13,812 nt of DNA from an uncultured Prevotella sp. (GCA_900550635.1 URSZ01000058.1:1-13812); one strand, 5' to 3'; shown: positions 1 to 7,552, counted from the first letter of the stretch. Numbers and translations: made by a program. Notes: generated from the letters alone by a model not told the origin.

Positions 1-490
1 CATTAAAGAAATTCAATCGGAAATCATCCAACACGGCATGTATGTTTCCGTAAAAATTCGACACAAGCACCAAAGGATATTTCTTTGAAAGTATTTCAAG
101 CACCTCGCGGCTTATATCGACATGCCTCAAGGCATAGCAATAACAATAATCCGCTATTTGTCCTATGAGATGGCTGCGTTCTTTCTTCTCAGGATTAAAA
201 TGCCCGTTCTCCTCCAAACAAACAAATTCCTTGTCAATCTTTTTCAGTAAGACATCGCGGAAATTATCTTGCGGCATTACTATGCGATTCTTTGCCAATG
301 CCCTCTCGCCAAAGACATAAGCGTCTTTCCATTGCTCTTCGTTCAGAAACACCCCCGAAGCTTCATAACCTTCTCTAAGCACAAACGACCAATGCCGCCC
401 GGCCGTATCGAGAGTGCCGCCATAGTCAAAAATTATGGCATTTATACTTTTAAAATCGAAAGGGCCCCTTTCTGTTCCGCTTACTGTCAT
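1..490 (-). CDS. HAD-family hydrolase, N-terminal part (cut by window edge)
   Basis: The reading frame is open from ATG at 490 to the left edge (163 codons), so the C-terminal part is missing. HAD motif I is at residues 21-28 (FDYGGTLD), with D22 as the expected nucleophile. The position two residues on, usually Asp in HAD phosphatases, is Gly. Motif II is visible near the edge as VLVSNFYGN, with Ser as the phosphate-binding residue. The helical cap lies between them. No signal peptide, so cytoplasmic. It is last in a run that starts with pdxA and follows the flippase-like gene by 75 bp. HAD enzymes mostly dephosphorylate small molecules. From context I infer it removes a phosphate from a headgroup precursor or phospho-lipid product, but this is not shown by the sequence. 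Motifs III and IV lie outside the window. Confidence 0.8.
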   Translation of the reverse strand, partial: MTVSGTERGPFDFKSINAIIFDYGGTLDTAGRHWSFVLREGYEASGVFLNEEQWKDAYVFGERALAKNRIVMPQDNFRDVLLKKIDKEFVCLEENGHFNPEKKERSHLIGQIADYCYCYALRHVDISREVLEILSKKYPLVLVSNFYGNIHAVLDDFRLNFFN

Positions 491-565
491 ACTTGTTTTT
501 AGTTTATTGCACAGTTATATCATTATTAATACAAATACCTTTTGGGAGATATTTTATATCGCCAC

Positions 566-1600
566 TCAGCTGTCGTTATCCGCTTTTATTTCTTCAAGCA
601 CAGGCAATTTTCCCTTTCCTACTTTAATAAGGCCTATACCGATTGCAACCCAAATCAATTCTCTTATTCTTGTTAGCAGACCGGCAAGCACTCCAAAGGC
701 ACCCGACATGGACAAACCGCCCACCGCAAGAGCGAAGCCTCCTTCGCGCGTGCCCATCTCCAGCGGCATGAAGAAAAATAGATTTGCAAACAATGACGTG
801 AAAGCCTGTATCAAAATGCAATCCCAAAAAGAAACGGTATCGGTTAATATCATAAAAATAAACCACAATTCCAAACAGCCTACAATCCTCGAAGCAAACT
901 CCAGAAACAAAGATAAATGGAATGTGCGTTTATTCTGACGGTGAAGTTCGGCTATCTGTGCGTCTATGCGTTTTACAGTATCCTTTTTTTCTTCTACAAA
1001 TCGCCTTGCCTTGCGCCTTAATCCGGGAACATGGGTGAAAACACGAAGCGTCTTCATGGCCAAACCGTTCCTGTAGCCTTTCATAAAAAAATAAATTCCC
1101 AAACTGCAAAAAGCGGCAACAATAACGAGAAACAGCCCCATCATCATGTCTATTCTGTCGAAGTACATAAGAATATAAAGTACAATTGAGAATGCCCAAA
1201 AAATGAAATGCGAGAAGATATGCATCATTGCATATAATATTACGCTTGATGTTGCTTTTGCTGTCCCCAAATATGGCTTAATCTCCATTATGCGATAAGG
1301 CTCTCCGCCTAAAACGCCTACCGGTGTTACGTAATTCAAAGCGTAACCCGAAATTGTGTATTTTAGAACCTTTACGAACGGTATTGCCTTGTGTTTGCTT
1401 CCATTATTGATTATTACATTCCACGAGCAGGCATTCAACAGATATATTGGCAGCCATATCAGCACGACGGCAATAAACCACCAGCCGGCGCGCCTAAGGT
1501 TATTCCAAATCTCGTCATACGAAACATCAAAGGTTAGCAACATTATTACTATAGCTACAATACCTATAGCCAAGAACACATTCATTATTTTGTTTCTCAT
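566..1600 (-). CDS. Flippase-like integral membrane protein, LPG-synthase TM domain family (UPF0104/YbhN-like)
   Basis: A protein of 344 residues with a row of hydrophobic segments typical of the lysylphosphatidylglycerol synthase TM family. The first two are at about residues 7-23 and 40-58. The family signature around residues 89-103 (NYVTPVGVLGGEPYR) is present. A soluble Arg/Lys-rich stretch near the middle separates the two membrane halves. I take ATG at 1600; a TTG six bases upstream would add only two residues. It lies 64 bp behind the CDP-alcohol phosphatidyltransferase and 75 bp before the HAD gene, on the same strand. Members of the family are inner-membrane proteins; some are lipid flippases or are fused to aminoacyl-lipid synthases, many are uncharacterised. 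There is no aminoacyl-transferase domain here. I infer it moves or helps modify the lipid made by the neighbouring phosphatidyltransferase. Confidence 0.8.
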   Translation of the reverse strand: MRNKIMNVFLAIGIVAIVIMLLTFDVSYDEIWNNLRRAGWWFIAVVLIWLPIYLLNACSWNVIINNGSKHKAIPFVKVLKYTISGYALNYVTPVGVLGGEPYRIMEIKPYLGTAKATSSVILYAMMHIFSHFIFWAFSIVLYILMYFDRIDMMMGLFLVIVAAFCSLGIYFFMKGYRNGLAMKTLRVFTHVPGLRRKARRFVEEKKDTVKRIDAQIAELHRQNKRTFHLSLFLEFASRIVGCLELWFIFMILTDTVSFWDCILIQAFTSLFANLFFFMPLEMGTREGGFALAVGGLSMSGAFGVLAGLLTRIRELIWVAIGIGLIKVGKGKLPVLEEIKADNDS

Positions 1601-1664
1601 ACACAAAAGCCCGACTTGTTTATGAACAATTACAATTAAAAATTACATCCAGCCTTACTTAAAA

Positions 1665-2615
1665 TCATTCGTTGTAATAGCCGTTCTTCAAAAGCATTGC
1701 AAAATGTCTGCACATTGATTCGTGACGGTCGCGCAAATAAAAGGCCAACATCGAGAATGCGATTATTTCAACTAAAAAATAAAGCCATGGAATATTGAGA
1801 AGACAGCATGCGTACAAAGTTATTGCCCTACAGTTGAATGTAAGAATATTAGCATACTTCATCATAGGTAAACTTTCCTTACGGAAATCGAGGCGGAATT
1901 TTTCAGGCGCCTTGCCGTTGAACTCCTTATTAAGCACATTCATTAAGTCTTGAAAGTAAGGCGTCATGGATTCTTGTGAATGGGTATACTTTCCGTAGAA
2001 AATCAAGAAAACACGATGCCAGAAATTTCCTTTCTTAGGAGTAGTTTCCAATAATTCACGTTGCTTACGCGATGTATCAAATTCACTACCTTCCTCACCT
2101 TTCAAAAAATACAAATGGATGTTCCTGTAATAATCTGCAAGCTGACACTGGCGTGAATGGCACACCGTACCGGAAAAAATTGCTATTGCAAGTATAAATA
2201 CGCTCCAATATACTTGCGTGAAAGGGATGTAATCGTACCAAACCCTTAATACTATCGCAAGATAAATTGCAAAGAACCACACATCGCCGGCAAAACCGTC
2301 AAGAATTCTTCCCCACAATGTCTTTTTTCCCGTCATGCGTGCCAACTGTCCGTCGGCGCTATCATACAAATTCGCCCAAATAAGTAAAAGTACACCTATT
2401 ATGTTATGAACAGGGTCGGTGTAATAAAACATCACGCCTGCCATTATGCCTATCACCATCGACAGAATAGTCACGACATTAGGATGAACATGAAGGTGCT
2501 TAAAAAATAATGCCCACATATACCCCAAAGGGCGGGTGAAGTGTATGTCAAGCCATTCTTCAGTATCTTTTGATTTGAACGTAGCGTTAAGTTTTGCTTT
2601 GTCTATATGTTCCAT
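1665..2615 (-). CDS. CDP-alcohol phosphatidyltransferase family protein
   Basis: This 316-residue membrane enzyme carries the CDP-alcohol phosphatidyltransferase signature at residues 85-111: D85-x2-D88-G89-x2-A92-R93-x8-G102-x3-D106. Such enzymes displace CMP from a CDP-linked partner to form a phosphodiester, as in phosphatidylserine or phosphatidylinositol-phosphate synthesis. The fourth Asp, expected at 110, is Gly; the Asp is at 111 (LDGFAGD). Hydrophobic stretches flank the motif at about 45-66 and 71-83, with more at about 112-150 and 265-295. A hydrophilic insert of roughly 80 residues lies before the last TM pair and makes the protein longer than a typical PgsA (about 180-200). It is 124 bp downstream of the ATP-grasp gene, with a candidate promoter in that gap. 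Substrates cannot be read from the sequence; an inositol-, ethanolamine- or other headgroup product is possible. Confidence 0.85.
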   Translation of the reverse strand: MEHIDKAKLNATFKSKDTEEWLDIHFTRPLGYMWALFFKHLHVHPNVVTILSMVIGIMAGVMFYYTDPVHNIIGVLLLIWANLYDSADGQLARMTGKKTLWGRILDGFAGDVWFFAIYLAIVLRVWYDYIPFTQVYWSVFILAIAIFSGTVCHSRQCQLADYYRNIHLYFLKGEEGSEFDTSRKQRELLETTPKKGNFWHRVFLIFYGKYTHSQESMTPYFQDLMNVLNKEFNGKAPEKFRLDFRKESLPMMKYANILTFNCRAITLYACCLLNIPWLYFLVEIIAFSMLAFYLRDRHESMCRHFAMLLKNGYYNE

Positions 2616-2721
2616 TTTTGTCTTATTATGAATGTATAAAGCCGCGTATATTTACATAACAATCAGCCGATAAGGCCGTAACTATTAAATCTTAATCATG
2701 TTCATTCCGCCAATTATCTTT

Positions 2722-2753
2722 CAAATTTAAATAGCCGTTTCATTTACGAGCAA
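2722..2753 (-). promoter_or_regulatory. Candidate Bacteroidetes promoter before the phosphatidyltransferase gene
   Basis: On the minus strand, TAAATTTG (2722-2729) matches the Bacteroidetes -7 consensus TAnnTTTG exactly. A TTG 21 bases upstream (2751-2753) could serve as the -33 element; it lies inside the 3' end of the ATP-grasp gene. It would start the lipid genes separately from pdxA. The region is AT-rich, so a chance match is possible. Confidence 0.35.
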
Positions 2754-3585
2754 GCGACTGCAACACATTTGCTATAACGTTTGCCGCTTTTCCGCGACAG
2801 CATGAAAAACTTGGCCAATCATTAAAATCTATTATCTTAAAATCTCCGTTTTCATCAACAACACAGTCACCTCCATAGACTGTAAATCCTAATAGTTTTC
2901 CCGCACAATTGCAAACCTCTTGCAATTTATCACGGTTAAAAGCGTAGTGATGTATTTTTCCATTTATCTGCTCTAAACCGAACTTTCCGAATTTGCCATT
3001 TTCTGTAGGATAATATGTGTAAAAGAAGTTTGTTCCTACCACGCCGTAAAATTTAACCAAATCACCAACGAGATGTTCGTTCACTACAATATTGCTAATT
3101 CCGCGCTCTTTAAAATTTTTCAAAGCAAGATACAGACCATCAGCGTTTTCTACAAAAACCACATCATTACGGCTTTGAGCACATGCTTCGCCTCGTTTGA
3201 GCCAGAAAGGATACGGGAGGGACGGAATATCGTTCTCATGCAACACTTCACTTAAAGGCAAAGGTATCCCGTTCGCAATAAAGGCTTTTGTAATATTTGA
3301 ACGGCTGTAAAAAAACAAGCTGCTTGGAGAATTGACAATTATAGTACCGGCACTTTCCTTGCTCCTTAATACTTCGAGCGCGCGCGTGTCCCTTGCCATA
3401 CTAAAATATAAGTCGGCTTCGCTTGTAGAGAGTTCGGATATGTCAGTTTCAGATATTTCGCTAACGGCAAAGCCCTTTAAATAAAGTTCGTGGGAAACTG
3501 CATTAAAGATTCCGGAATCGTTGTTTTCACAATTAGGCGAGAACTTGCTCGCCCTGCTCACGCCTATTATCCTTACTTCGTTCAT
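2740..3585 (-). CDS. ATP-grasp family protein of unknown substrate
   Basis: A soluble protein of 281 residues with the order of elements of a small ATP-grasp ligase or kinase. There is an N-terminal preATP-grasp part (1-90); a segment NSPSSLFFYSRSNITK at 85-100; the nucleotide-binding lysine region around K130 (FWLKRGEACAQS); an acidic hinge at E170 in VVNEHLVGDLVKFYGVVG (167-184); and a metal-binding end with D240 and D253/N255/D256 (KIIDFNDWP). The hinge and the IDxN-type end resemble RimK-like ligases and inositol-phosphate kinases of the ITPK fold, both ATP-grasp. Its start overlaps the stop of the nucleotidyltransferase gene by 4 bp, so the two are likely translationally coupled. It is therefore probably part of the same pathway, phosphorylating or ligating something onto a small polar molecule. 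The choice between kinase and ligase is open; I do not recognise a named gene. Confidence 0.72.
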   Translation of the reverse strand: MNEVRIIGVSRASKFSPNCENNDSGIFNAVSHELYLKGFAVSEISETDISELSTSEADLYFSMARDTRALEVLRSKESAGTIIVNSPSSLFFYSRSNITKAFIANGIPLPLSEVLHENDIPSLPYPFWLKRGEACAQSRNDVVFVENADGLYLALKNFKERGISNIVVNEHLVGDLVKFYGVVGTNFFYTYYPTENGKFGKFGLEQINGKIHHYAFNRDKLQEVCNCAGKLLGFTVYGGDCVVDENGDFKIIDFNDWPSFSCCRGKAANVIANVLQSLARK

Positions 3586-4319
3586 TTCTCTGCAAGAAAA
3601 TTCTCTGCCTTGCTTATATCGTCAACATGATCAACGTCTACAATCTTGTCAAACGGATATGCAATCAAGCGTGAACCGTCTTTAATCAATTGTCTTTGAA
3701 AATTACGCATTCTGCTCTGATTCTGTTTAATACAAAATTCTAAAGTATCTATAGCTTTAGAAGTTAAACAGTATATACCGCCCGAGACGTATGAATATCC
3801 GTTGTTTTCATCACAAAAGCCAACGATATTCATGTTGTCATCAACATCCACGTACAGCGGTTTCTCATCGTCTACATAACTTGTTACGGCCATTAAACCA
3901 TCTGTTCCGGACTTTTCAAATACAGATATATATTGTTTGAATTCCTGTTCCCTAAAAATAGTGTCTACTGTTGTAAGACAAAATTTGTCTCCTCTCAAAT
4001 ATCGGCTGATTTCATAGAAACTATGCATCGAACTTGGAGTAGTTTTGCAAACAAGCCTGACAGAAGGCCCTTTTGCCGTATCATGTTTTATGCTACCGTC
4101 ATCTGTTATTACATCGTATTTCTCGAGCAAATGGTCTTTTACAAGATTTGTAAGACAATTCACTATAACAACGACCTCTTCAGCACCGTTCTCCGTAAAT
4201 ATACGAATCAAACGGTCTATCATGTACTCGCCGTTTATCTTTATCAAAGGTTTCGGCGCGCAGGCTCCTTCGTTTGAAAGCCGCGAACCTTCGCCTGCTG
4301 CTATTATTGCAAACTTCAT
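3582..4319 (-). CDS. NTP-transferase (sugar-phosphate nucleotidyltransferase-like) protein
   Basis: A cytoplasmic Rossmann-type nucleotidyltransferase of 245 residues. The nucleotide-binding loop is at 7-14 (AAGEGSRL), followed by the catalytic PKPL with K23. A metal-binding Asp is at D119 (TTVDT), SGGIY lies at 179-183, and a second acidic patch at D228/D230 (IVDVDHVDD). The length suits a stand-alone MobA/RfbA-like cytidylyl- or uridylyltransferase without the C-terminal left-handed beta helix of GlmU. Such enzymes join NMP to a phosphorylated alcohol or sugar. Archaeal inositol-1-phosphate cytidylyltransferase, which works beside a CDP-alcohol phosphotransferase, belongs to this fold, and the two genes occur here in one run. 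The start overlaps the pdxA stop by 4 bp (ATGA), as does its own stop with the next gene. The nucleotide used and the acceptor are not determinable here. Confidence 0.82.
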   Translation of the reverse strand: MKFAIIAAGEGSRLSNEGACAPKPLIKINGEYMIDRLIRIFTENGAEEVVVIVNCLTNLVKDHLLEKYDVITDDGSIKHDTAKGPSVRLVCKTTPSSMHSFYEISRYLRGDKFCLTTVDTIFREQEFKQYISVFEKSGTDGLMAVTSYVDDEKPLYVDVDDNMNIVGFCDENNGYSYVSGGIYCLTSKAIDTLEFCIKQNQSRMRNFQRQLIKDGSRLIAYPFDKIVDVDHVDDISKAENFLAEK

Positions 4320-5425
4320 TTATCCTCTCTTGAATTATCGTCGTTCATATCACGCAACTTATCACTGTCGTCACGACGGTCGTGGTACTCGTCACGCAAG
4401 GGATTAGCCTTGGCTATATCATCGAAACGCCTGTTTCTCCACACATCAATGGCCGTATATACTGCCTGCCTCATGGAATTTTCGCTTGCACAGTTTTTGC
4501 CTGCAATATCGTAAGCCGTACCATGATCCGGAGAAGTGCGTACCATGCTTAAACCTGCCGTAAAATTAACTCCATCATCCATTCCCAATGCCTTGAGCGG
4601 CGCTAACCCCTGGTCGTGGTACATGGCAAGAACGGCATCAAAATGCTTGTAGTCCGCGTCGCCGAAAAAGCCGTCGGCAGGATAAGGGCCGAAACAAGGA
4701 ATGCCCTCGCCTGCCAGCTTTTCTATTGCCGGCTTTATGGCCGTGTTCTCTTCGTTTCCTATAAGCCCGTTATCGCCAGCGTGGGGATTCAACGATAAGA
4801 CAGCTATGCGGGGTGAAGACAGCAGGAAGTCCCGACGCAGAGATTTATACAGTATACGCAATTTCCTTTCCACTGATTCCTCGGTTATACTGTCGGCTAC
4901 ATTACGTATAGGTGTATGTGTCGTTACTAACGCCACCCGCATTTTACTGTTCATCAATATCATCAGAATATCATCATCGGGCTTGCCTAAACGCTGGTTC
5001 AGGAACTCGGTATGACCCACAAAACTTGAATCTACCTCCGACATTGCGGCCTTGCACACCGGGCCTGTCACAAGTACGTCGAAGAATCCTTTTTTATAAT
5101 CATCAACAGCCCTCTCCAATGCTATGTATGCTGCGCGTCCGCTATCCTGTGTCGGCTTTCCGAATTCCACTTTTACTTCTTCGTCAAAACATGAAACCAA
5201 ATTAAGTTTCCCGTCCTGCACATCAGAAGCATCATATGCTGTATTAAAATTTACAGGCATGTCCAATGCCTTTCTATGAAACATAGCTACCCTCGGGGAG
5301 CCATATATTATAGGAGTGCACAAATCAAACATATTTGACTCCGAGAAGGCCTTGAAGATTATTTCATAGCCAATTCCGTTCGTATCGCCGTGGGTTATAG
5401 CTACGCGTATTTTTTTATTTTCCAT
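4316..5425 (-). CDS. pdxA: 4-hydroxythreonine-4-phosphate dehydrogenase
   Basis: PdxA oxidises 4-phosphohydroxy-L-threonine with NAD in the DXP-dependent pathway to pyridoxal 5'-phosphate. The product loses CO2 and is used by PdxJ. The 369-residue protein is slightly longer than the usual 330 or so, through a charged C-terminal tail rich in Asp, Arg and Lys. Diagnostic stretches are THGDTNGIGYEI (11-22), VTGP (119-122), GHTEFL with H138, NPHAGDNG with H215, and MYHDQGLAPLK with H270; these histidines are the metal ligands of the family. The start is ATG at 5425, with a candidate promoter 77 bp upstream. It is first in a run of overlapping genes, so the nucleotidyltransferase and ATP-grasp genes behind it are probably co-transcribed and translationally coupled. 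No pdxJ is present in the window. Confidence 0.93.
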   Translation of the reverse strand: MENKKIRVAITHGDTNGIGYEIIFKAFSESNMFDLCTPIIYGSPRVAMFHRKALDMPVNFNTAYDASDVQDGKLNLVSCFDEEVKVEFGKPTQDSGRAAYIALERAVDDYKKGFFDVLVTGPVCKAAMSEVDSSFVGHTEFLNQRLGKPDDDILMILMNSKMRVALVTTHTPIRNVADSITEESVERKLRILYKSLRRDFLLSSPRIAVLSLNPHAGDNGLIGNEENTAIKPAIEKLAGEGIPCFGPYPADGFFGDADYKHFDAVLAMYHDQGLAPLKALGMDDGVNFTAGLSMVRTSPDHGTAYDIAGKNCASENSMRQAVYTAIDVWRNRRFDDIAKANPLRDEYHDRRDDSDKLRDMNDDNSREDK

Positions 5426-5501
5426 GCTTTACTTTATTAACCAGCCTCTCCGGAAACCGGCTAAATCGCGCGTATTTCCGGAAAAGTGCGTTTTGCGGGT
5501 G

Positions 5502-5509
5502 CTAAGTTA
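5502..5509 (-). promoter_or_regulatory. Candidate -7 element for pdxA
   Basis: TAACTTAG on the minus strand matches TAnnTTTG in all but one fixed base. It is followed by CACCCGC, a purine/pyrimidine context often seen near Bacteroidetes start sites. It would give a leader of about 70 nt containing two CCGG-based inverted repeats. No clear -33 TTTG is present. Confidence 0.3.
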
Positions 5510-5763
5510 CGAAATTCTATGCGTTTCTAAAAATGATATAAAAAATTACAACTTCCCGGCATGTACAATAGTGTTCCTAACTCTTATTATGCACCTAAAC
5601 AAAGTTTGGCAAGCCTAATATTTACATAGGCAGACGCTCCATGAATTTTGCGTTAAAAACAATAGAAAACCAAGGACGGAAAAAGGCCTTTTCGAGAAGA
5701 AAAAAGTGAAAACTGATTTTCATCACCTTACACCCACATAGGAGCAAAGAAAAAATACAAGGC

Positions 5764-5814
5764 ACATATTTTAAAATATGTCTGACCTATTTTAAAATAT
5801 CTCAGACATATTTT
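5764..5814. repeat. Nested palindromes / inverted repeat
   Basis: There are three linked elements. The first is a perfect 18-bp palindrome ACATATTTTAAAATATGT (5764-5781). The second is a 12-bp palindrome TATTTTAAAATA (5788-5799). The third is a perfect 13-bp inverted repeat AAAATATGTCTGA (5773-5785) with TCAGACATATTTT (5802-5814), separated by 16 bases that contain the 12-bp palindrome. The half-site ACATATTTT thus occurs in both orientations. It could be a multi-site operator or an AT-rich transcription terminator; the stem has only four G/C pairs. Confidence 0.75.
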
Positions 5815-5993
5815 TTGCCTACCGAAAACCCGTTCAAAAATCAGGCTAAAAGTGCAGACAAAAACAGATACGCGGGTACGGTATTTGTCAGATCCGGCAT
5901 TTTTCACGCAAGGATTACGGAGTTATATAAATGTTCCCTTGTCTTTTTCTCCGCTTAGCCAGCCTTTATGAGCAACATCTCGTGAATATCCCT

Positions 5994-6365
5994 TTATTTC
6001 ATAAACACAAAATAAACGGCCAGTATCAGGCAACCGAATGCGGCAAAATGATTCCAATGCAAGGACTCTCCATTAAAAAACAATGTTACAAAAACTGTAA
6101 ACACCGTAAGCGAAATAACTTCCTGTGTCACCTTTAGCTGCATTAAAGTGTACGCTCCTCCATTTCCGATGAAACCAATCCTGTTGGCAGGAACCTGACA
6201 AGCATATTCGGGAAGGGCCAAAAGCCACGAACACAAAATAATCAGATATAAAGGAGTATTGTCTGAAAAGACTTTAATCTGCTGGAGTTTCAAATGTCCG
6301 TACCATGCAAAAGTCATAAAGATATTTGATATTACCAACAGACCTATAGTATACAAATGGCTCAC
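5994..6365 (-). CDS. DMT-like small membrane protein, DUF486 family
   Basis: At 123 residues the protein matches the usual DUF486 length. It has four hydrophobic segments, at about residues 5-23, 39-53, 82-99 and 104-121. Family-typical stretches are FMTFAWYGHLKL near the start, PEYACQVPANRIG in the middle and TQEVISLTVF before the third helix. The start appears to be GTG at 6365, which places the first helix as in relatives; the next in-frame Met falls inside that helix. It follows rlmN by 52 bp on the same strand, so co-transcription is likely. DUF486 proteins resemble half-size drug/metabolite transporters, and no substrate is known for this one. Confidence 0.85.
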   Translation of the reverse strand: MSHLYTIGLLVISNIFMTFAWYGHLKLQQIKVFSDNTPLYLIILCSWLLALPEYACQVPANRIGFIGNGGAYTLMQLKVTQEVISLTVFTVFVTLFFNGESLHWNHFAAFGCLILAVYFVFMK

Positions 6366-6417
6366 TGTTCTATTATTTTATTATTACTAACGGGTTATAA
6401 AGATATTTTACGGAATC

Positions 6418-7485
6418 TCAAGCGTTGTTTGACAATTTTGAGGACAACATGCCGCAAGCGGCAGATATATCCTGCCCCCGCGACTGCCGGATTGTAGAAA
6501 TCAAGCCGCGACTATTAAGATAGTCACAAAATTCGCCTGACTCCTTGGCCGACGGCGTTTCATAACACGCGCCGTCGTAGCTATGGAACGGTATAATATT
6601 AACGCGGCAGTCCAAGCCACGCAACATACTGACTATTGCACTTGCATGCGAACGTGAATCGTTTTTGCCTTTAAGCAATATGTATTCAAACGACAGACGG
6701 CGCTGGTGGCTCGTTTCACGAATCAATCCTCCTCTGCAATCACGAAATTCCTCACACTGCTTAAGCATGTCCACAACAGAAGCTATAGGATAGGCTTTCT
6801 CTATAGGCATCATCTCCATACGTTCTTCATGGAAAGGGGAATGCAGACTTATGGCTATATTGCAACGGCTTTCATTGCAAAACCGGCGCAATGCAGGAAG
6901 AACTCCCACCGAAGAAACAGTAATGCGCTTAGGACTCATCGCGAAGCCGTTGTCGGAAGTCAATATCTCAGTTGCACGAAGCACGGATTCATAATTATCC
7001 ATGGGCTCTCCCTGTCCCATAAAAACAATATTGGTTATCTTTTCACCTCCGGGCACACTGACTATCTGGTTAAGTATGTCGCATAAAGAAAGCTGTCCGC
7101 TAAAACCCTGTTTCCCAGTCAAGCAAAACTGGCAATTCATCTTGCAGCCAACTTGTGAAGATACGCACAACGTTGCTCTTTTACCCTCGGGAATATATAC
7201 GGTCTCAACAAAGCCGCCACACCGTGCGGGAAAAAGATATTTGCTTGTTCCGTCGCGGGAAACCTGTGCGTTAACGTATGGACTGACACCTATCTCATAA
7301 CGCTCAGAAAGTACCTCGCGCGAATGCTTACTCAAATTTGTCATATCATCTATTGAATTGATTCTTTTCTTGTAAATCCAATCCAACATCTGACGTGCTG
7401 CAAAGCGAGGCATGGCGCACTCTTCTGCCACTTGGCGCAATTCTGCCAGTGTCATACCCAACAAGGGAATTAAGCTATTCTCCAT
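6418..7485 (-). CDS. rlmN: 23S rRNA (adenine2503-C2)-methyltransferase / tRNA m2A37 methyltransferase
   Basis: RlmN is a radical-SAM enzyme that methylates C2 of A2503 in 23S rRNA and, in some bacteria, A37 of tRNAs. The 355-residue length is normal. The [4Fe-4S] cluster motif is C114-x3-C118-x2-C121 (CKMNCQFC). The SAM-binding GEP stretch is in FMGQGEPMDN, and the upstream Glu is E94 in FVETV. The second catalytic Cys is C344 in ISAACGML near the C-terminus, which carries the methyl group. The start is ATG at 7485, just after a good Bacteroidetes -7 element. It lies downstream of the glnN terminator, so it is an independent unit with the DUF486 gene behind it. Confidence 0.96.
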   Translation of the reverse strand: MENSLIPLLGMTLAELRQVAEECAMPRFAARQMLDWIYKKRINSIDDMTNLSKHSREVLSERYEIGVSPYVNAQVSRDGTSKYLFPARCGGFVETVYIPEGKRATLCVSSQVGCKMNCQFCLTGKQGFSGQLSLCDILNQIVSVPGGEKITNIVFMGQGEPMDNYESVLRATEILTSDNGFAMSPKRITVSSVGVLPALRRFCNESRCNIAISLHSPFHEERMEMMPIEKAYPIASVVDMLKQCEEFRDCRGGLIRETSHQRRLSFEYILLKGKNDSRSHASAIVSMLRGLDCRVNIIPFHSYDGACYETPSAKESGEFCDYLNSRGLISTIRQSRGQDISAACGMLSSKLSNNA

Positions 7486-7552
7486 TTCTAAGAAAATACT
7501 GTTTACAAAGTCTTAAAATTTGCGTTGGTACGCACTTTGATATAAATTCCGG

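Larger units (their letters stand above)
5426..5993. other. 568-bp intergenic region without a supported gene
   Basis: This lies between the DUF486 gene and pdxA, both on the minus strand, and is AT-rich. It holds a candidate pdxA promoter (5502-5509), a possible 5'-leader with TTTCCGGAAA (5475-5484) and CCGGAAACCGG (5450-5460), a short GC-centred palindrome AAAAGGCCTTTT around 5680-5691, and the palindrome nest at 5764-5814. Open frames on either strand are short with no recognisable motif. No tRNA fold was found. It is long for a gap in a same-strand run, so it may hold a regulator RNA or a degraded gene, but I see no positive sign of either. Confidence 0.6.

Noticed and set aside
435..938. 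167-aa plus-strand frame
   Set aside because: It is antisense to the flippase-like and HAD genes and has low-complexity, Ser/Pro-rich content without motifs.
5424..5618. 64-aa plus-strand frame in the intergenic region
   Set aside because: No ribosome-binding signal or recognisable motif; it starts on the pdxA start codon of the other strand.
5426..5993. tRNA or riboswitch in the long gap
   Set aside because: No cloverleaf or TPsiC-like stretch and no recognised riboswitch core were seen; only palindromes and weak promoter elements.
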